Shown: positions 52,101 to 60,058, counted from the first letter of the stretch. The stretch is DNA of 64,000 bases from Microbacterium halophytorum (GCF_002970975.1 NZ_PNFA01000014.1:50082-114081), one strand, 5' to 3'. Translations and numbers: made by a program. The notes: generated by a model from the sequence alone, not told the origin.

Positions 52101-52347
52101 TCCGTGCAACGACGCGGACGGCGGTTACTGCAGCTACGTGCGGATCAACGTCGAGAACTTCGGCGACTACGGCGGAAACCGCACCGTGAAGCTCTACGAC
52201 AGCCGCGACGGCGGTCACCTCCTCTCGACGTACACCATGTCGTTCCCGGCGAACGGATCGAGGCAGCTGAGCTACTACTACGGCTTCAACCGCGATGTCT
52301 GGGTGAACATCTCGGGCTACGGAGACTCCGAGAGGTTCAGCTGGTGA
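46153..52347 (+). CDS. Giant surface protein with Ig-like (DNDxDPDGD) repeats and FN3 domains
   Basis: 2064 residues. A membrane anchor at about 10-34 (VVASTAFVGVAAVTIATLAVVY) places the rest outside. Residues 40-375 form a beta-rich, propeller-like region. From about 400 to 1460 come roughly ten cadherin/Ig-like modules, many with a calcium-site-like turn: VLDNDSDPDGD, VLGNDEDPTGG, VLENDFHPNDDE, VLTNDSDPDGD, VLANDEDPDG, VLDNDFNPFPDE. About four fibronectin type III domains follow (1465-1862; e.g. PGAPTEVTGSEE, SWRPPPSNGEPITGYTV), then a C-terminal region with Cys pairs ending YGDSERFSW. It heads a run whose next genes encode MoxR, DUF58 and transglutaminase-like proteins, matching the FN3 gene of the bifidobacterial PFNA cluster. 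Likely an adhesin or wall-spanning sensor. Confidence 0.88.
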   Translation: MAISSWLHGRRRVVASTAFVGVAAVTIATLAVVYEGEPTTELDLNDGSVWLTNEQFLATGHFNDSSRQLDGSVRATSAAFDVRQQADSVLLLDEQTSTVAAVDVATMSMSSPADLQPGADVQIGGSTASVLAPKSGEVFVMPADGIGSFDRSKAEPVAELGGGAAMTVGRDGTVYAASPEESAIYEIPVDANGAAGEPQAHEVEGLGKKASLEIAAVGRTAVVFDRSTGALIGADGFRAEVPAAEAADARLQQTSSDGESVFLATSTELHEFPLAGGEPTATPSGGGEGAPAAPVWLNGCAYSAWASSGAFLRDCQGDAHDEAADLPGSDSPEELIFRVNRDVIVLNDVADGGAWEVVDSLRKVDNWDDLTPPEGEESEEEDDSTDETIEVEPPDRSEENQDPTAADDEIGVRAGRSTVLPVLDNDSDPDGDILTVTAPDGGPDLGEVSTVEDGSAFQIDVQPGVSGSGTFAYEVDDGRGGTDQATVTVEIVPESENDPPEPKREPVVPIEVGGSVTYNVLQDWRDPDGDDVFLTAVEPLPGDGVDFTPDGQVTYRATSGTQGPHDLPITVSDGEASAAGVLSLDIRPTGSSEPIANNDHVVVRAGETTTVAPLANDVNPTTENLRLTDVGDATGARIVPDFANKTFTFSSDEVGTQYVDYLAAAGPNSATGYVRIDVIPDETLDLPPVAVRDVALLPAGGEALVNVLGNDEDPTGGVLVLQSVQVPDDARGVSVAVLNHETLRVTDTGTLADPVTVEYSVSNGPYEATGEVVIIPIPAPTTLQPPVANDDEVTVRVGDVATVDVLENDFHPNDDEMHVLPEVVEPPDPEQGSAFVSQDTVRFKAADEPGTAYVTYEVADSHDQRDSAFITVNILERDDERNQAPRAEDIEARALAGTQAQIVVPLDGIDPDGDSVELIGIDSAPEKGTVVETAGDHFVYEAFPDSVGVDAFSYRVRDRLGAESTATIRVGIAPAQDANQSPYAETDALFVRPGRKVAVPVLTNDSDPDGDQVGLVEDGLVLPEDVSGMSAEVLGDRVVVVAPEEEQETSLQYEIADEKGARATGLVSVTVDEDVPLEPPVARDDTVLIEDVTEELTADVEVLANDEDPDGTVEALELAAQGGELVGEGIVRVSVTEERQVLTYTVTDEDGQEASAFIRVPAVEDLAPSVLTPSPLEVASGETAVLPLDEYVSVQGGGSVRITQADRVSAIHANGEPLVRDATTLVYTSQEGYHGPDAITFEVTDGEGPDDPNGRTSTLTIPVTVQPPENVSPEFTDGSLEIGAGDGPGEVDLAALTDDPDDGDLDRMSYRVTGGQAARIDVSVDGQTLVAEAGPDAQGEQAAIELEISDGESEPVTGTVRIEVTATNRAVPVANDDVLDDAHQGETYTIDVLDNDFNPFPDEELTVVDARIDAGTGAVSYDASSVEVTPGADFHGTMTVMYRVQDATGDPEREAQARVELTVKGRPGAPTEVTGSEEMNRSAIISWRPPPSNGEPITGYTVTSVQGPEVSQECPATTCTITGLTNGQEYSFAVTATNAVGESEPSPPSPPVTPDVKPERPNAPRITDFDDRSLDVAWQAPANEGTPIESYTLSISPAAPDGTSQKTFPAGTLSHTWTGLQNGQSYVFSVAAKNGAKEPSDTSRESAANSPAAPPNAPGKPQISGAEPVGDESQMTVKWGQVTGGAANGDPVQRYQVQRTGGGAGNTNVGVVSAPTVTKTVRVPISTENYTYRVRAENKAGWGAWSAWTDPRRAAAPPGAPASVSATETQTNTSGGSAVVSWKPVTDLNGAREDEVSYLVTWQGGSKTVPNSNMLADGHLQTSIGGLSNGTSYTFRVRTQTSGTGFTYESGSATASNAVKPWGKPAAPTVRASKTAPTKLTYEANRSGASNGRNLTAMQIKWNTGTGGGGGEQGTTSKASWSTTVDVGYEKTRCVQARVQNSEGAWSDWSGLNCATSGKKPKPRVWISKGDRTPGTPGSGNAYPCNDADGGYCSYVRINVENFGDYGGNRTVKLYDSRDGGHLLSTYTMSFPANGSRQLSYYYGFNRDVWVNISGYGDSERFSW

Positions 52348-52393
52348 TCACGGCAGACGCAACGACAGCAACGACAGAAGGAACAACACGCGC

Positions 52394-53359
52394 ATGACGA
52401 TGACCGCCGAACAGGCCGGATGGTTCCAGGGCACCTTCGCGCGCCTCGTCGACAACGTCGACCTCGCGCTGATGGGCAAGCGCGAGGTCGTCTCGCTCGT
52501 GGTCGCCGCGATGCTCGCCGAGGGCCACGTGCTTCTCGAGGACGCGCCGGGCACGGGCAAGACGAGCCTGGCGCGCGCGCTCGCCGCGACCGTGCAGGGC
52601 ACGTCGAGCCGCGTGCAGTTCACGCCCGACCTCCTCCCGAGCGACGTCACGGGCGTGACGATCTACGACCAGAACAGCCACACGTTCGAGTTCCACCGCG
52701 GTCCCGTGTTCGCGTCGATCGTGCTCGCCGACGAGATCAACCGCGCTTCGCCCAAGACGCAGTCGGCGCTGCTCGAGGTGATGGAGGAGTCGAGAGTCAC
52801 GATCGACGGCGTCGCCCACGAGGTGGGCCGGCCCTTCCTCGTCATCGCGACGCAGAACCCGATCGAGCAGGCGGGCACCTACCGCCTCCCGGAGGCGCAG
52901 CTCGACCGCTTCCTCATCAAGACCTCGATCGGATACCCCTCGCTCGAGGTCACCGAGCGCATCCTCGCCGGATCCGGCGTGCGCAACAGCGCCTCCTCCC
53001 TGTCCCCCATGATCACGACCGCCGCCGTCGCCGACATGGCCGATCTCGCGGCTACCTGCCACGCCGACCCCGCCGTGCTGCGCTACATCGCCGAGCTCGC
53101 CGAGGCGACCCGCACTGACGCCGGCACGCAGGTCGGCGTCTCGGTGCGCGGCGCGATCGCGATGGTGCGCCTGGCGAAGGTGTGGGCCGCGGCGAACGGC
53201 AGGAACTACCTGGTGCCGGACGACGTCAAGCACCTCGCGCCCCACGTCTGGACTCACCGCCTCGTGATCGACGCCGAGGCCGAGTTCGCCGGTACGACGG
53301 CCGAGAGCGTGATCGCCCGCGTGCTGGGCGCGGTCCCGGCGCCCGTGACCCGCTCCTGA
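52394..53359 (+). CDS. MoxR-family AAA+ ATPase
   Basis: Cytoplasmic AAA+ chaperone, 321 residues, of the MoxR group that works with DUF58/VWA proteins to assemble or activate exported or membrane partners. Seen: Walker A EDAPGTGKTSLARAL near residue 50, VQFTPDLLPSDVTGVTIYD, Walker B IVLADEINRASPKTQSALLEVMEE near 112, sensor 1 FLVIATQNPIEQAGTYRLPEAQLDRF near 152 (both in overlapping pieces) and the sensor 2/lid region with VSVRGAIAMVRLAKVWAA. It starts 46 nt after the surface-protein gene and 16 nt before DUF58. GAAGGA precedes the ATG by about 11 nt; a second ATG is 6 nt later. Confidence 0.95.
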   Translation: MTMTAEQAGWFQGTFARLVDNVDLALMGKREVVSLVVAAMLAEGHVLLEDAPGTGKTSLARALAATVQGTSSRVQFTPDLLPSDVTGVTIYDQNSHTFEFHRGPVFASIVLADEINRASPKTQSALLEVMEESRVTIDGVAHEVGRPFLVIATQNPIEQAGTYRLPEAQLDRFLIKTSIGYPSLEVTERILAGSGVRNSASSLSPMITTAAVADMADLAATCHADPAVLRYIAELAEATRTDAGTQVGVSVRGAIAMVRLAKVWAAANGRNYLVPDDVKHLAPHVWTHRLVIDAEAEFAGTTAESVIARVLGAVPAPVTRS

Positions 53360-53375
53360 CGCGCCGAGACGCCGG

Positions 53376-54656
53376 ATGACGACGGACCAGTTCGCGCAGA
53401 GCGCGCCGCCGGAGAGGGCGGCGCGCTCGAGCGCGCCCGACCTCGCGGGGTGGGGCGGCGTCGCGCTGCACGCGCTGAGGGTCGCGGGCGCGCTGGGCCG
53501 CCGCGTCGCCGCCGTCGTCCGCCCGCTCGGCTGGGTCGTCATCGGCGCGACCGCGGCGTGCTGGGTCGCCGCCGTGTGGTTCGGGTGGCGGGAGATCCTC
53601 ATCGCCGCCGCTGCGCTCACGGCCGTGCTGGCGCTGAGCGCCCTCTTCCTGATCGGGCGCAGCACGTACGAGGTCCGGCTCGACCTGACCCGCAGCCGCG
53701 TGGTCGTCGGCGAACGCGCGCACGGGGCGCTCGTGCTGCGGAACACGGGCGACCGGGCCATCCTGCCCTCGCGCGTCGTGCTGCCCGTCGGCGGCGGGCG
53801 CGGCGTGTTCGGGATCTCCCGGATGGCGCCCGGCGACGAGACCGAGGAGCTGTTCACGATCCCGACGCACCGCCGCCAGGTGCTCACGGTCGGCCCCGTC
53901 TCGATTGTGCGCGGCGATCCGTTCGGGCTGTTCGAGAGGGCCGACTCGCACCACGAGCCCGTCGATCTGTACGTGCACCCGCGGACGACCCCGATCCTGG
54001 GCCAGTCGCTCGGCTTCGTCCGAGACCTCGAGGGCCTCACGTCGACGGCGATCGCTCCGGACGACATCTCGTTCCACGCGCTCACGGAGTACCGGCCGGG
54101 CGACGACCTGCGCCACGTGCACTGGCGCTCGACCGCGCGCACGGGCACGCTCATGGTGCGCACATACGAGCAGACCCGGCGTTCGCACTTCGTGCTCGGG
54201 CTGTCGACCGCGGCGGGGGAGTACTCGGAACCGGAGGAGTTCGAGCTCGCCGTCTCGTCCGTCGGCTCGGTCGGCCTGCGCGCGCTGTCCGACTCCTTCG
54301 CCGTCGACCTGCGGACGCCGGGCGACGACATGGCGCCCCAGAACTCCCGGCGCCTGCTCGACGCTCTCTCGGGCGTCGAGCAGTCCCGCCCGCGCGAGGG
54401 CGGCATCGCCGAGCTCGGCGCCGACATCAGCGCCGACCTGCCGCTCGCGAGCGTCGTCGTGCTCGTGTGCGGCGGGCGCGCCACGACGGCCCAACTGCGC
54501 GAGGCCGTCGCCCGCGTCCCGCACGGCGTGCGCTGCCTCGTCGTCGTCGCGCGCGCCGGGGCCGAGCCGGAGCTGCAGCGCATCGGCGAGGCCGACGTCG
54601 TCACGGTCGGTTCGCTCGATGACCTCCCCGCGACCGTGAGGCGGGTGCTCGCGTGA
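53376..54656 (+). CDS. DUF58 (VWA-like) membrane protein
   Basis: 426 residues. Two adjacent transmembrane segments (about 48-92: LGWVVIGATAACWVAAVWF and EILIAAAALTAVLALSALFLIG), then a DUF58 region. The DUF58 signature is clear near residue 240: YRPGDDLRHVHWRSTARTG followed by LMVRTYEQ. DUF58 proteins carry a degenerate von Willebrand A fold and pair with MoxR ATPases. It lies 16 nt after MoxR and overlaps the transglutaminase-like gene by 4 nt (GTGA). Probably the membrane partner through which MoxR acts on the surface or transglutaminase-like protein. Confidence 0.92.
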   Translation: MTTDQFAQSAPPERAARSSAPDLAGWGGVALHALRVAGALGRRVAAVVRPLGWVVIGATAACWVAAVWFGWREILIAAAALTAVLALSALFLIGRSTYEVRLDLTRSRVVVGERAHGALVLRNTGDRAILPSRVVLPVGGGRGVFGISRMAPGDETEELFTIPTHRRQVLTVGPVSIVRGDPFGLFERADSHHEPVDLYVHPRTTPILGQSLGFVRDLEGLTSTAIAPDDISFHALTEYRPGDDLRHVHWRSTARTGTLMVRTYEQTRRSHFVLGLSTAAGEYSEPEEFELAVSSVGSVGLRALSDSFAVDLRTPGDDMAPQNSRRLLDALSGVEQSRPREGGIAELGADISADLPLASVVVLVCGGRATTAQLREAVARVPHGVRCLVVVARAGAEPELQRIGEADVVTVGSLDDLPATVRRVLA

Positions 54657-56983
54657 CCATCTCACCGCGCCGCTGGGCGCTCGATCTCACCGCAGTGGCC
54701 CTCGTCGCCTGCATCACGCTCATCGGCTGGGCGCCGACGTTCACGGGCCCGGCGTACCTGGCGGCGGGGCTCGGCGCGCTCGTGCTCGGCCTGGGGATCG
54801 CGGCGCTCGGCGCGCGCTTCCGGCTCGGCGTCCTGAGCCTGGCCGGCCTCACCGTCGGCGCCTACTTCCTCGTCGGCGGAGCCCTCGCCCTGCCCTCGAC
54901 CACGATCGCGGGGGTCGTGCCCACGCTCGAGACGCTCCGGCTGCTCGCGGTCCGCGCCGTCACCGGCTGGAAGTCGCTGCTGACATCGGTCACCCCCGTC
55001 GCCCTCGCGGACGGCCATGCGATCGTCGTGCTCATCGTGACGCTCGTCGGTACGGTCGTCAGCGCGAGCCTCGCTCTGCGGCTGGCCCGCGCCGCGTGGG
55101 CGCTCATCCCGCTGGGCGCGATGCTCGCCGTCGAGATCGCGATGGGCACGTTCGAGGAGTCCTTCCCCCTCCTCCAGGGCATCGCGCTCGTCGTCATCGT
55201 GATCGCGTGGCTGGCGCTGCGCGAGGCCTGGGCCCCCGCGCACAACGCCGTCTCGGTCGCGGGCGGCTCCGACGCGTCGCGCGGAGCGGGCCGGCGCCGG
55301 CTCGCGGCGGGAGGCGTCGTGCTCGTCCTCGCTGCGGGCGTCGGCGTCGCCGCGAACGCGGTGGTGCCGGGGAACCTGACGCGCGACGTCATCCGGGAGT
55401 ACATCACTCCGCCGTTCGACATCCACGAGTACGCGAGCCCGCTGCAGTCGTACCGGCTCTACGTGCGCGATTTCAAGGACGAGGCCCTCTTCACGGTGGC
55501 GGGTGGGCTCCCGGGCGACGTGCGCATCCGGCTCGGGGTCATGGACGCATACAACGGGATCGTCTACGACGTCGCGGAGGACTCGAGCAGCTTCGACCAC
55601 CTGCGCACCGACATGGCGCCCGACGCGACGGGCGACGACGTCGCGCTCGACATCACGATCGACGCCTACTCCGACGTGTGGCTGCCGGATGCCGGCACGG
55701 TCGATCGCATCGAGTTCGCCGGCGAGCGCGGGGAGGAGCTGCGGCGCTCGGCGTACTACAACTCCGACACCGGCGCCGCCCTCGCCCAAGCGGGGCTGCG
55801 CGAGGGCGATGCGTACACGGTGCATGCCGTCAACGCCGCCGTGCCGAAGGATTCGACGCTCGCCGATGCGGAGTTCGCCGACGTCGCGCTCCCGGAGATC
55901 GGCACCGTGCCGGAAGGAGTCGCGGCGTTCGCCGCGGACACGATCGCCGAAGCCGAGACGCCGATCGAGCGCGTGCGCGCGATCGAATCGCAGCTGAGCG
56001 AGTACGGCTTCTTCAGCCACGGCCTCGAGGGCGAGGCGTACTCGCTTCCCGGCCACGGCGCGCGGCGCATGCAGACGTTGTTCGAGAACGAGCAGATGGT
56101 CGGCGATGACGAGCAGTACGCGGTCGCGATGGCGCTGATGGCGCGCGAGGTCGGCATCCCGGCCCGCGTCGTGATGGGCTTCCATGACCAGATCGTCGCG
56201 CCGGGCGAGGAGCCGCCCGCCGCCGGCGAGGACTTCGTCGCGACGGGCGACAACCTGCACGCCTGGGTGGAAGTGGCCTTCGAGGGGTACGGCTGGCTGC
56301 CGTTCGACCCGACGCCGCCGGAGGACCAGGAGCCGCAGCAGGAGACGACCCAGCCCAAGCCCGACCCGAAGCCCCAGGTCGTGCAGCCGCCGTCCCCGCC
56401 GCAGGAGCCGGCCGACCTGCCCCCGCTGATCCCGGATGAGGAGGAGCAGGAGGACGAAGCGGACCCCGGTTGGGGCGTGTTCTGGCTCGTCCTGACGATC
56501 GCGGGCATCGGCTTCGGCTCGCTCCTGATCCTGATCGCACCGTTCGCGCTCATCGCGCTGCTGAAGGGTGCCAAGCGCCGCAGACGGCTCAGGGCCGAAC
56601 AGCCGGCCGACAGGATCGCCGGCGGCTGGGAGGAGCTGATGGATCGCGCGACCGACTACGGCGTGCGCGCGCCCGTCGGCCGCACCAGGCAGGAGGAGGC
56701 CGCCCTCGTGGGCGGCGCCCTCGAGGAGCCGCGGGTCGGGCAGCTCGCGGTGCGCGCTGACGCCAGCGTCTTCGGGCCCGGCGACCCGGGGCGCGCCGAG
56801 ATAGCGGATTATTGGAAGCAGGTCGACGAGGTGGTCGACGAGATGGCAGGCAAGGCATCATTCTGGAAGCGGATGAAGGCCCGCATCAGCATCGCATCGC
56901 TGACACAGGGCTCGAAACTGTCGATGTGGGCGCGTTCGCTGCGCGAGCGGGCCGCCGCATCACGAAGGGAAGACGTGAGATGA
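54653..56983 (+). CDS. Transglutaminase-like membrane protein with catalytic Cys replaced by Asp
   Basis: 776 residues. Six or so N-terminal TM segments (to about 245), an extracytoplasmic part, a transglutaminase-core domain near 470-560, a Pro/Gln-rich linker, a TM segment near 605-630 and a cytoplasmic tail. In the core, MVGDDEQYAVAMALMAREVGIPARVVMGF aligns (in overlapping pieces) with the usual G-x-C-x-x-(F/Y)-A...R..GIPARVV.G, but the catalytic Cys position is Asp486. His536 (NLHAWVEV) and Asp552 (FDPTP) of the triad remain. It is therefore probably not a classical transglutaminase or protease but a binding domain or a changed chemistry. GTG start overlapping DUF58. Confidence 0.85.
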   Translation: MTISPRRWALDLTAVALVACITLIGWAPTFTGPAYLAAGLGALVLGLGIAALGARFRLGVLSLAGLTVGAYFLVGGALALPSTTIAGVVPTLETLRLLAVRAVTGWKSLLTSVTPVALADGHAIVVLIVTLVGTVVSASLALRLARAAWALIPLGAMLAVEIAMGTFEESFPLLQGIALVVIVIAWLALREAWAPAHNAVSVAGGSDASRGAGRRRLAAGGVVLVLAAGVGVAANAVVPGNLTRDVIREYITPPFDIHEYASPLQSYRLYVRDFKDEALFTVAGGLPGDVRIRLGVMDAYNGIVYDVAEDSSSFDHLRTDMAPDATGDDVALDITIDAYSDVWLPDAGTVDRIEFAGERGEELRRSAYYNSDTGAALAQAGLREGDAYTVHAVNAAVPKDSTLADAEFADVALPEIGTVPEGVAAFAADTIAEAETPIERVRAIESQLSEYGFFSHGLEGEAYSLPGHGARRMQTLFENEQMVGDDEQYAVAMALMAREVGIPARVVMGFHDQIVAPGEEPPAAGEDFVATGDNLHAWVEVAFEGYGWLPFDPTPPEDQEPQQETTQPKPDPKPQVVQPPSPPQEPADLPPLIPDEEEQEDEADPGWGVFWLVLTIAGIGFGSLLILIAPFALIALLKGAKRRRRLRAEQPADRIAGGWEELMDRATDYGVRAPVGRTRQEEAALVGGALEEPRVGQLAVRADASVFGPGDPGRAEIADYWKQVDEVVDEMAGKASFWKRMKARISIASLTQGSKLSMWARSLRERAAASRREDVR

Positions 56984-57912
56984 GCACCCCCCAGCAGCCG
57001 GGGCAGGACCCGCAGGGCGCCCCGCGGCCGTTCGCGGCGCACGCGCAGGTCCCCGTCGACCCGTATGCGCTCGGCGCGGCCGCGCCCCTCGGCGGCCCCG
57101 ACGACCCGAGCGCACCGCCGGCCCCGGTCGCGCCGCCGCGCGCCAGCGCCGGTGCGGAGCCCGCCGTGCCCGGCCCCCCTCCGGCGGGTGAGCCGACGCC
57201 GTTCGGCGCTGTGCCCGGCCCCGCCGGGCCCGCGCAGTCGGCCGGGCCGATCAGCTTCGTACCGGGCGTCACCCAGGACCCGCCGGAGGCGGCGGCGCCG
57301 GAAGCGCAGTCGGGCCCGGCGGCGGGAGCGGCGGCGTACGCAGGGGGCGCGGCGGCCGTCGTCCCACCGGTGGAACCCGCGCCTCCCGCGGGGCCGGTTC
57401 CGGCCGCGGCCACCGCCGAACCGGCGCGGGAGGAGCCCGCAGACGCGGAAGCCCCCGCGGAGCCGGCCGGGCCCGCCGCGCTCTCGGAACCGGCGCCCGC
57501 GCAGGCGGCGGCTGACGAGCATCCGGAGCCTTCGAGCGAGCAGCGCGCCGCCGCGGCCTCGTACGACACGGTCGTCGACGGCGAGGCGGCCGACCCCCGC
57601 CTCGTCTGGGACGACGGTGAGGAGCTCGCGCTCGCGGGCCGCGTCGTGGTGGGGCGCAACCCCAACGACGAGGACGGCGCGACGGTCGTCGCGGTGCGCG
57701 ACGAGACGCTGTCGCTGTCGAAGACGCACTTCGAGATCGAGCTCGCGGGAGGCGAGGCTCGGCTGATCGACCGTCATTCGACGAACGGGGTGACGATCGT
57801 GCGCGCGGGCGAGCGGATCATCGCCGAGCCGGGCGTGCCCACGCCGCTGCGGGCGGGCGACGCCCTCGAGATGGGTGACCGGATCGCGACCTTCCAGGAG
57901 GCGACCGCATGA
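56980..57912 (+). CDS. FHA-domain protein with long Pro/Ala-rich N-terminus
   Basis: 310 residues. About 1-205 is disordered, rich in Pro, Ala and Gly with many Glu. The C-terminal FHA domain (about 215-305) shows GRVVVGRNPNDED, LSLSKTHFEIEL and DRHSTNGVTIV, so the phosphothreonine-binding Arg, Ser and Asn residues are present. It should bind phosphorylated partners made by the kinase at the end of the operon. It overlaps the transglutaminase-like gene and the phosphatase gene by 4 nt each (ATGA). AAGGGA lies 9 nt before the ATG. No membrane segment. Confidence 0.9.
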   Translation: MSTPQQPGQDPQGAPRPFAAHAQVPVDPYALGAAAPLGGPDDPSAPPAPVAPPRASAGAEPAVPGPPPAGEPTPFGAVPGPAGPAQSAGPISFVPGVTQDPPEAAAPEAQSGPAAGAAAYAGGAAAVVPPVEPAPPAGPVPAAATAEPAREEPADAEAPAEPAGPAALSEPAPAQAAADEHPEPSSEQRAAAASYDTVVDGEAADPRLVWDDGEELALAGRVVVGRNPNDEDGATVVAVRDETLSLSKTHFEIELAGGEARLIDRHSTNGVTIVRAGERIIAEPGVPTPLRAGDALEMGDRIATFQEATA

Positions 57913-58697
57913 CGGCCCCCATCACGACCGTCGCCGGAGCCGCGACCGACGTCGGCGCGAGGCGCCGGCTGAACGAGGATGCGTTCCTCGCGTCCGCGCC
58001 CGTCTTCATGGTGGCCGACGGCATGGGAGGCCACGACGCCGGCGAGATCGCCTCGGCCGCGGCCGTGCACATCTTCTCCGAACTCGTCGGGAGGGCGTCC
58101 GTGACCGTCGACGACGCGCGCGACGTGTTCCTCCGCGCGCGCGAGACGGTCGACGAGATCTCGCGCGACCGCGAGAACGGGGCGGGCACGACGTTCGCCG
58201 GAGCCCTCATCACCGAGGTCGACGGCGCGGGCTATTGGCTCGCGATCAACCTCGGCGACTCGCGGGTGTACCGGATGGCCGCGGCCGGCCTCGAGCAGGT
58301 CAGCGTCGACCACTCCGTGGTGCAGGAGCTCGTCGACAGCGGGCGCATCACGCCGGAGCAGGCCAGGCGTGACAACCGGCGCAACGTGATCACGAGGGCG
58401 ATGGGCGCCGGCAGCGACGCCGATGCCGACTACTGGATGCTGCCGGCGTCGGTCGGCGACCGCCTGCTGCTGTGCACCGACGGCCTGTCGAACGAGCTGC
58501 GGCCGGAGCGCATCGGCGAGATCCTGCGCGCGGTGCCGGACCCCGAGGCGGCGGCGCGCACGCTCGTCGGCGAGGCACTCGAACGCGGCGGCCGCGACAA
58601 CATCACGGCCGTCGTCGTCGATGCGCTGATGGTGCGCGGCGGGGCGCGCGACGAGGAAGACTCCGACACCAAACCGAGAGAGGCGGTGGCGCGATGA
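57909..58697 (+). CDS. PP2C-family Ser/Thr protein phosphatase
   Basis: 262 residues, Mn/Mg-dependent phosphatase that counteracts the kinase of the same operon. Seen: DVGARRRLNEDAFL, VADGMGGHDAGEIAS with the metal-binding Asp, GTTFAGALI, AINLGDSRVYRM, DHSVVQELVDSG, LLLCTDGLSNEL and GGRDNITAVVVDAL; all metal-ligand aspartates are in place. No transmembrane segment, unlike PstP. It starts on the ATGA overlapping the first FHA gene and ends on the ATGA of the second FHA gene. Equivalent in position and type to prpC of the PFNA cluster. Confidence 0.95.
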   Translation: MTAPITTVAGAATDVGARRRLNEDAFLASAPVFMVADGMGGHDAGEIASAAAVHIFSELVGRASVTVDDARDVFLRARETVDEISRDRENGAGTTFAGALITEVDGAGYWLAINLGDSRVYRMAAAGLEQVSVDHSVVQELVDSGRITPEQARRDNRRNVITRAMGAGSDADADYWMLPASVGDRLLLCTDGLSNELRPERIGEILRAVPDPEAAARTLVGEALERGGRDNITAVVVDALMVRGGARDEEDSDTKPREAVAR

Positions 58698-60058
58698 TGC
58701 GCGCACGCTACACACCAGGCACCGTCCACCTGCTCGTCGCGGGCGGTCGCGCCGTGGTCCTGCCCTCGACCGCCGGGGCCGCGGGGATCGGCGGCGTGTG
58801 GGCCGCCCTCACGGGCGAAGGCGATCTCGACGCGGCGCTCGCCGTGTTCGATCAGCATGCGGTCATCGGCTCCGACGGTTCGGTCGCCGACGGCGCGCTG
58901 GCGCTGAACACGGTGGCCTCGGACGACGGCGCCGGCGAACTGCGCGTGTCTGCGCAGCTCGTGTGGGGCGCGAAGAAGCCGTGGCTGCCCCTGGAGACGG
59001 GGGTCGTGCGCGCGGCCGCCTTCGAACTCGTGATCGAGCCGGATGACGACGGAGCCGTCCCCGTGGTGGCGAGCAGCGAGACGGGCGCCGACGCGAGGGC
59101 CGACGCCGCCGAAGCGGTGGCCGAGCCGGGCGGCGCCTCGGTGCCCGCCGGTGCGGGGGCGCCGGACGGGGCGGAGCCCACCGAGGAGGCTGAAGAGCAT
59201 GCGGCCGGGCTCCCCGGAGCGGTCGTGATCGGTGCGGCGGGTGTCGCCGCCGGCGCCGGGCTCGCAGCGGCTGGTGCGCCGGCGGCCGGTCATCCGGCGC
59301 CGACCGACGACGACGGCGCCGCGGCCGAGAGGCAGGCCGACCCGCTCATGAAGGAGCCGAACGCGGCGGAGCCGACGCCCACCGTGCCGATCGCGGCCGC
59401 CGTGCTGGGCGATCACGACGGCGCCACGATGCTCCCGGGCGAGGTGGCGGCCGAGCGCGCGGAGCCGCCCGCGGGCGGCAAGCCCCTCGGTGACCACGAC
59501 GGCGAGACCCGGCTGCCGGGAGAGGTCGACGACATCCGGGCCGAGGCCCTCGGCGACCACGACGGGCAGACGAAGCTGCCCGATGAGATCGCCGAGCTCT
59601 TCGGCGAGACCGGCGACCTGCCGGTCACGACGGACGGCGCCGACCGCTTCGGGAACACGGAGGCGATCTCGGCGCCGATGGCGCCCGCGATCAGCGCCGA
59701 GGAGGCTGCCGCTGGCACGATCGTGCCGCGCGTCGTCCTGTCGAATGGGACCGAGGCGAGGCTCGACCGGCCCGTGCTGATCGGGCGCCGCCCCCGCTCC
59801 GTCCGCTCGGTCGGGGAGGACGTGCCGCACCTGGTCACGGTCGAGAGCCCCATGCACGACATCTCGCGCAACCACCTCGAGATCAAGATCGAGGACGACG
59901 CGGCGATCGCGACCGACCTGAACTCCACCAACGGCACGCTGCTGCACCGCGACGGCGAGGCGCACCGCCTGCACCCCGGCGAGCGCACCCTGTTGATCGA
60001 GGGGGACACGCTCGACCTGGGCGAGGGGATCACGGTCTCGTTCCAGGGGCTGCCGTGA
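58694..60058 (+). CDS. FHA-domain protein with DHDGxT repeats
   Basis: 454 residues. The N-terminal 115 residues form a small beta-rich domain (MRARYTPGTVHLLVAGGRAVV). A Gly/Ala-rich hydrophobic stretch lies near 173-200 and could be a membrane segment or flexible linker. Three related repeats follow near residues 238, 265 and 286: LGDHDGATMLPGEV, LGDHDGETRLPGEV, LGDHDGQTKLPDEI. The C-terminal FHA domain (about 355-450) has RPVLIGRRPRS, DISRNHLEIKIE and DLNSTNGTLLH. The Thr in each DHDGxT repeat is a candidate phospho-acceptor for the kinase and ligand for an FHA domain. Both ends overlap neighbours by 4 nt. Confidence 0.85.
   Translation: MMRARYTPGTVHLLVAGGRAVVLPSTAGAAGIGGVWAALTGEGDLDAALAVFDQHAVIGSDGSVADGALALNTVASDDGAGELRVSAQLVWGAKKPWLPLETGVVRAAAFELVIEPDDDGAVPVVASSETGADARADAAEAVAEPGGASVPAGAGAPDGAEPTEEAEEHAAGLPGAVVIGAAGVAAGAGLAAAGAPAAGHPAPTDDDGAAAERQADPLMKEPNAAEPTPTVPIAAAVLGDHDGATMLPGEVAAERAEPPAGGKPLGDHDGETRLPGEVDDIRAEALGDHDGQTKLPDEIAELFGETGDLPVTTDGADRFGNTEAISAPMAPAISAEEAAAGTIVPRVVLSNGTEARLDRPVLIGRRPRSVRSVGEDVPHLVTVESPMHDISRNHLEIKIEDDAAIATDLNSTNGTLLHRDGEAHRLHPGERTLLIEGDTLDLGEGITVSFQGLP

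Noticed and set aside
47071..52218. 1715-codon antisense open frame across the giant surface-protein gene
   Set aside because: High-GC coding bias keeps antisense frames open. The plus strand has clear Ig/FN3 domains and normal codon use; the antisense product matches nothing recognisable.
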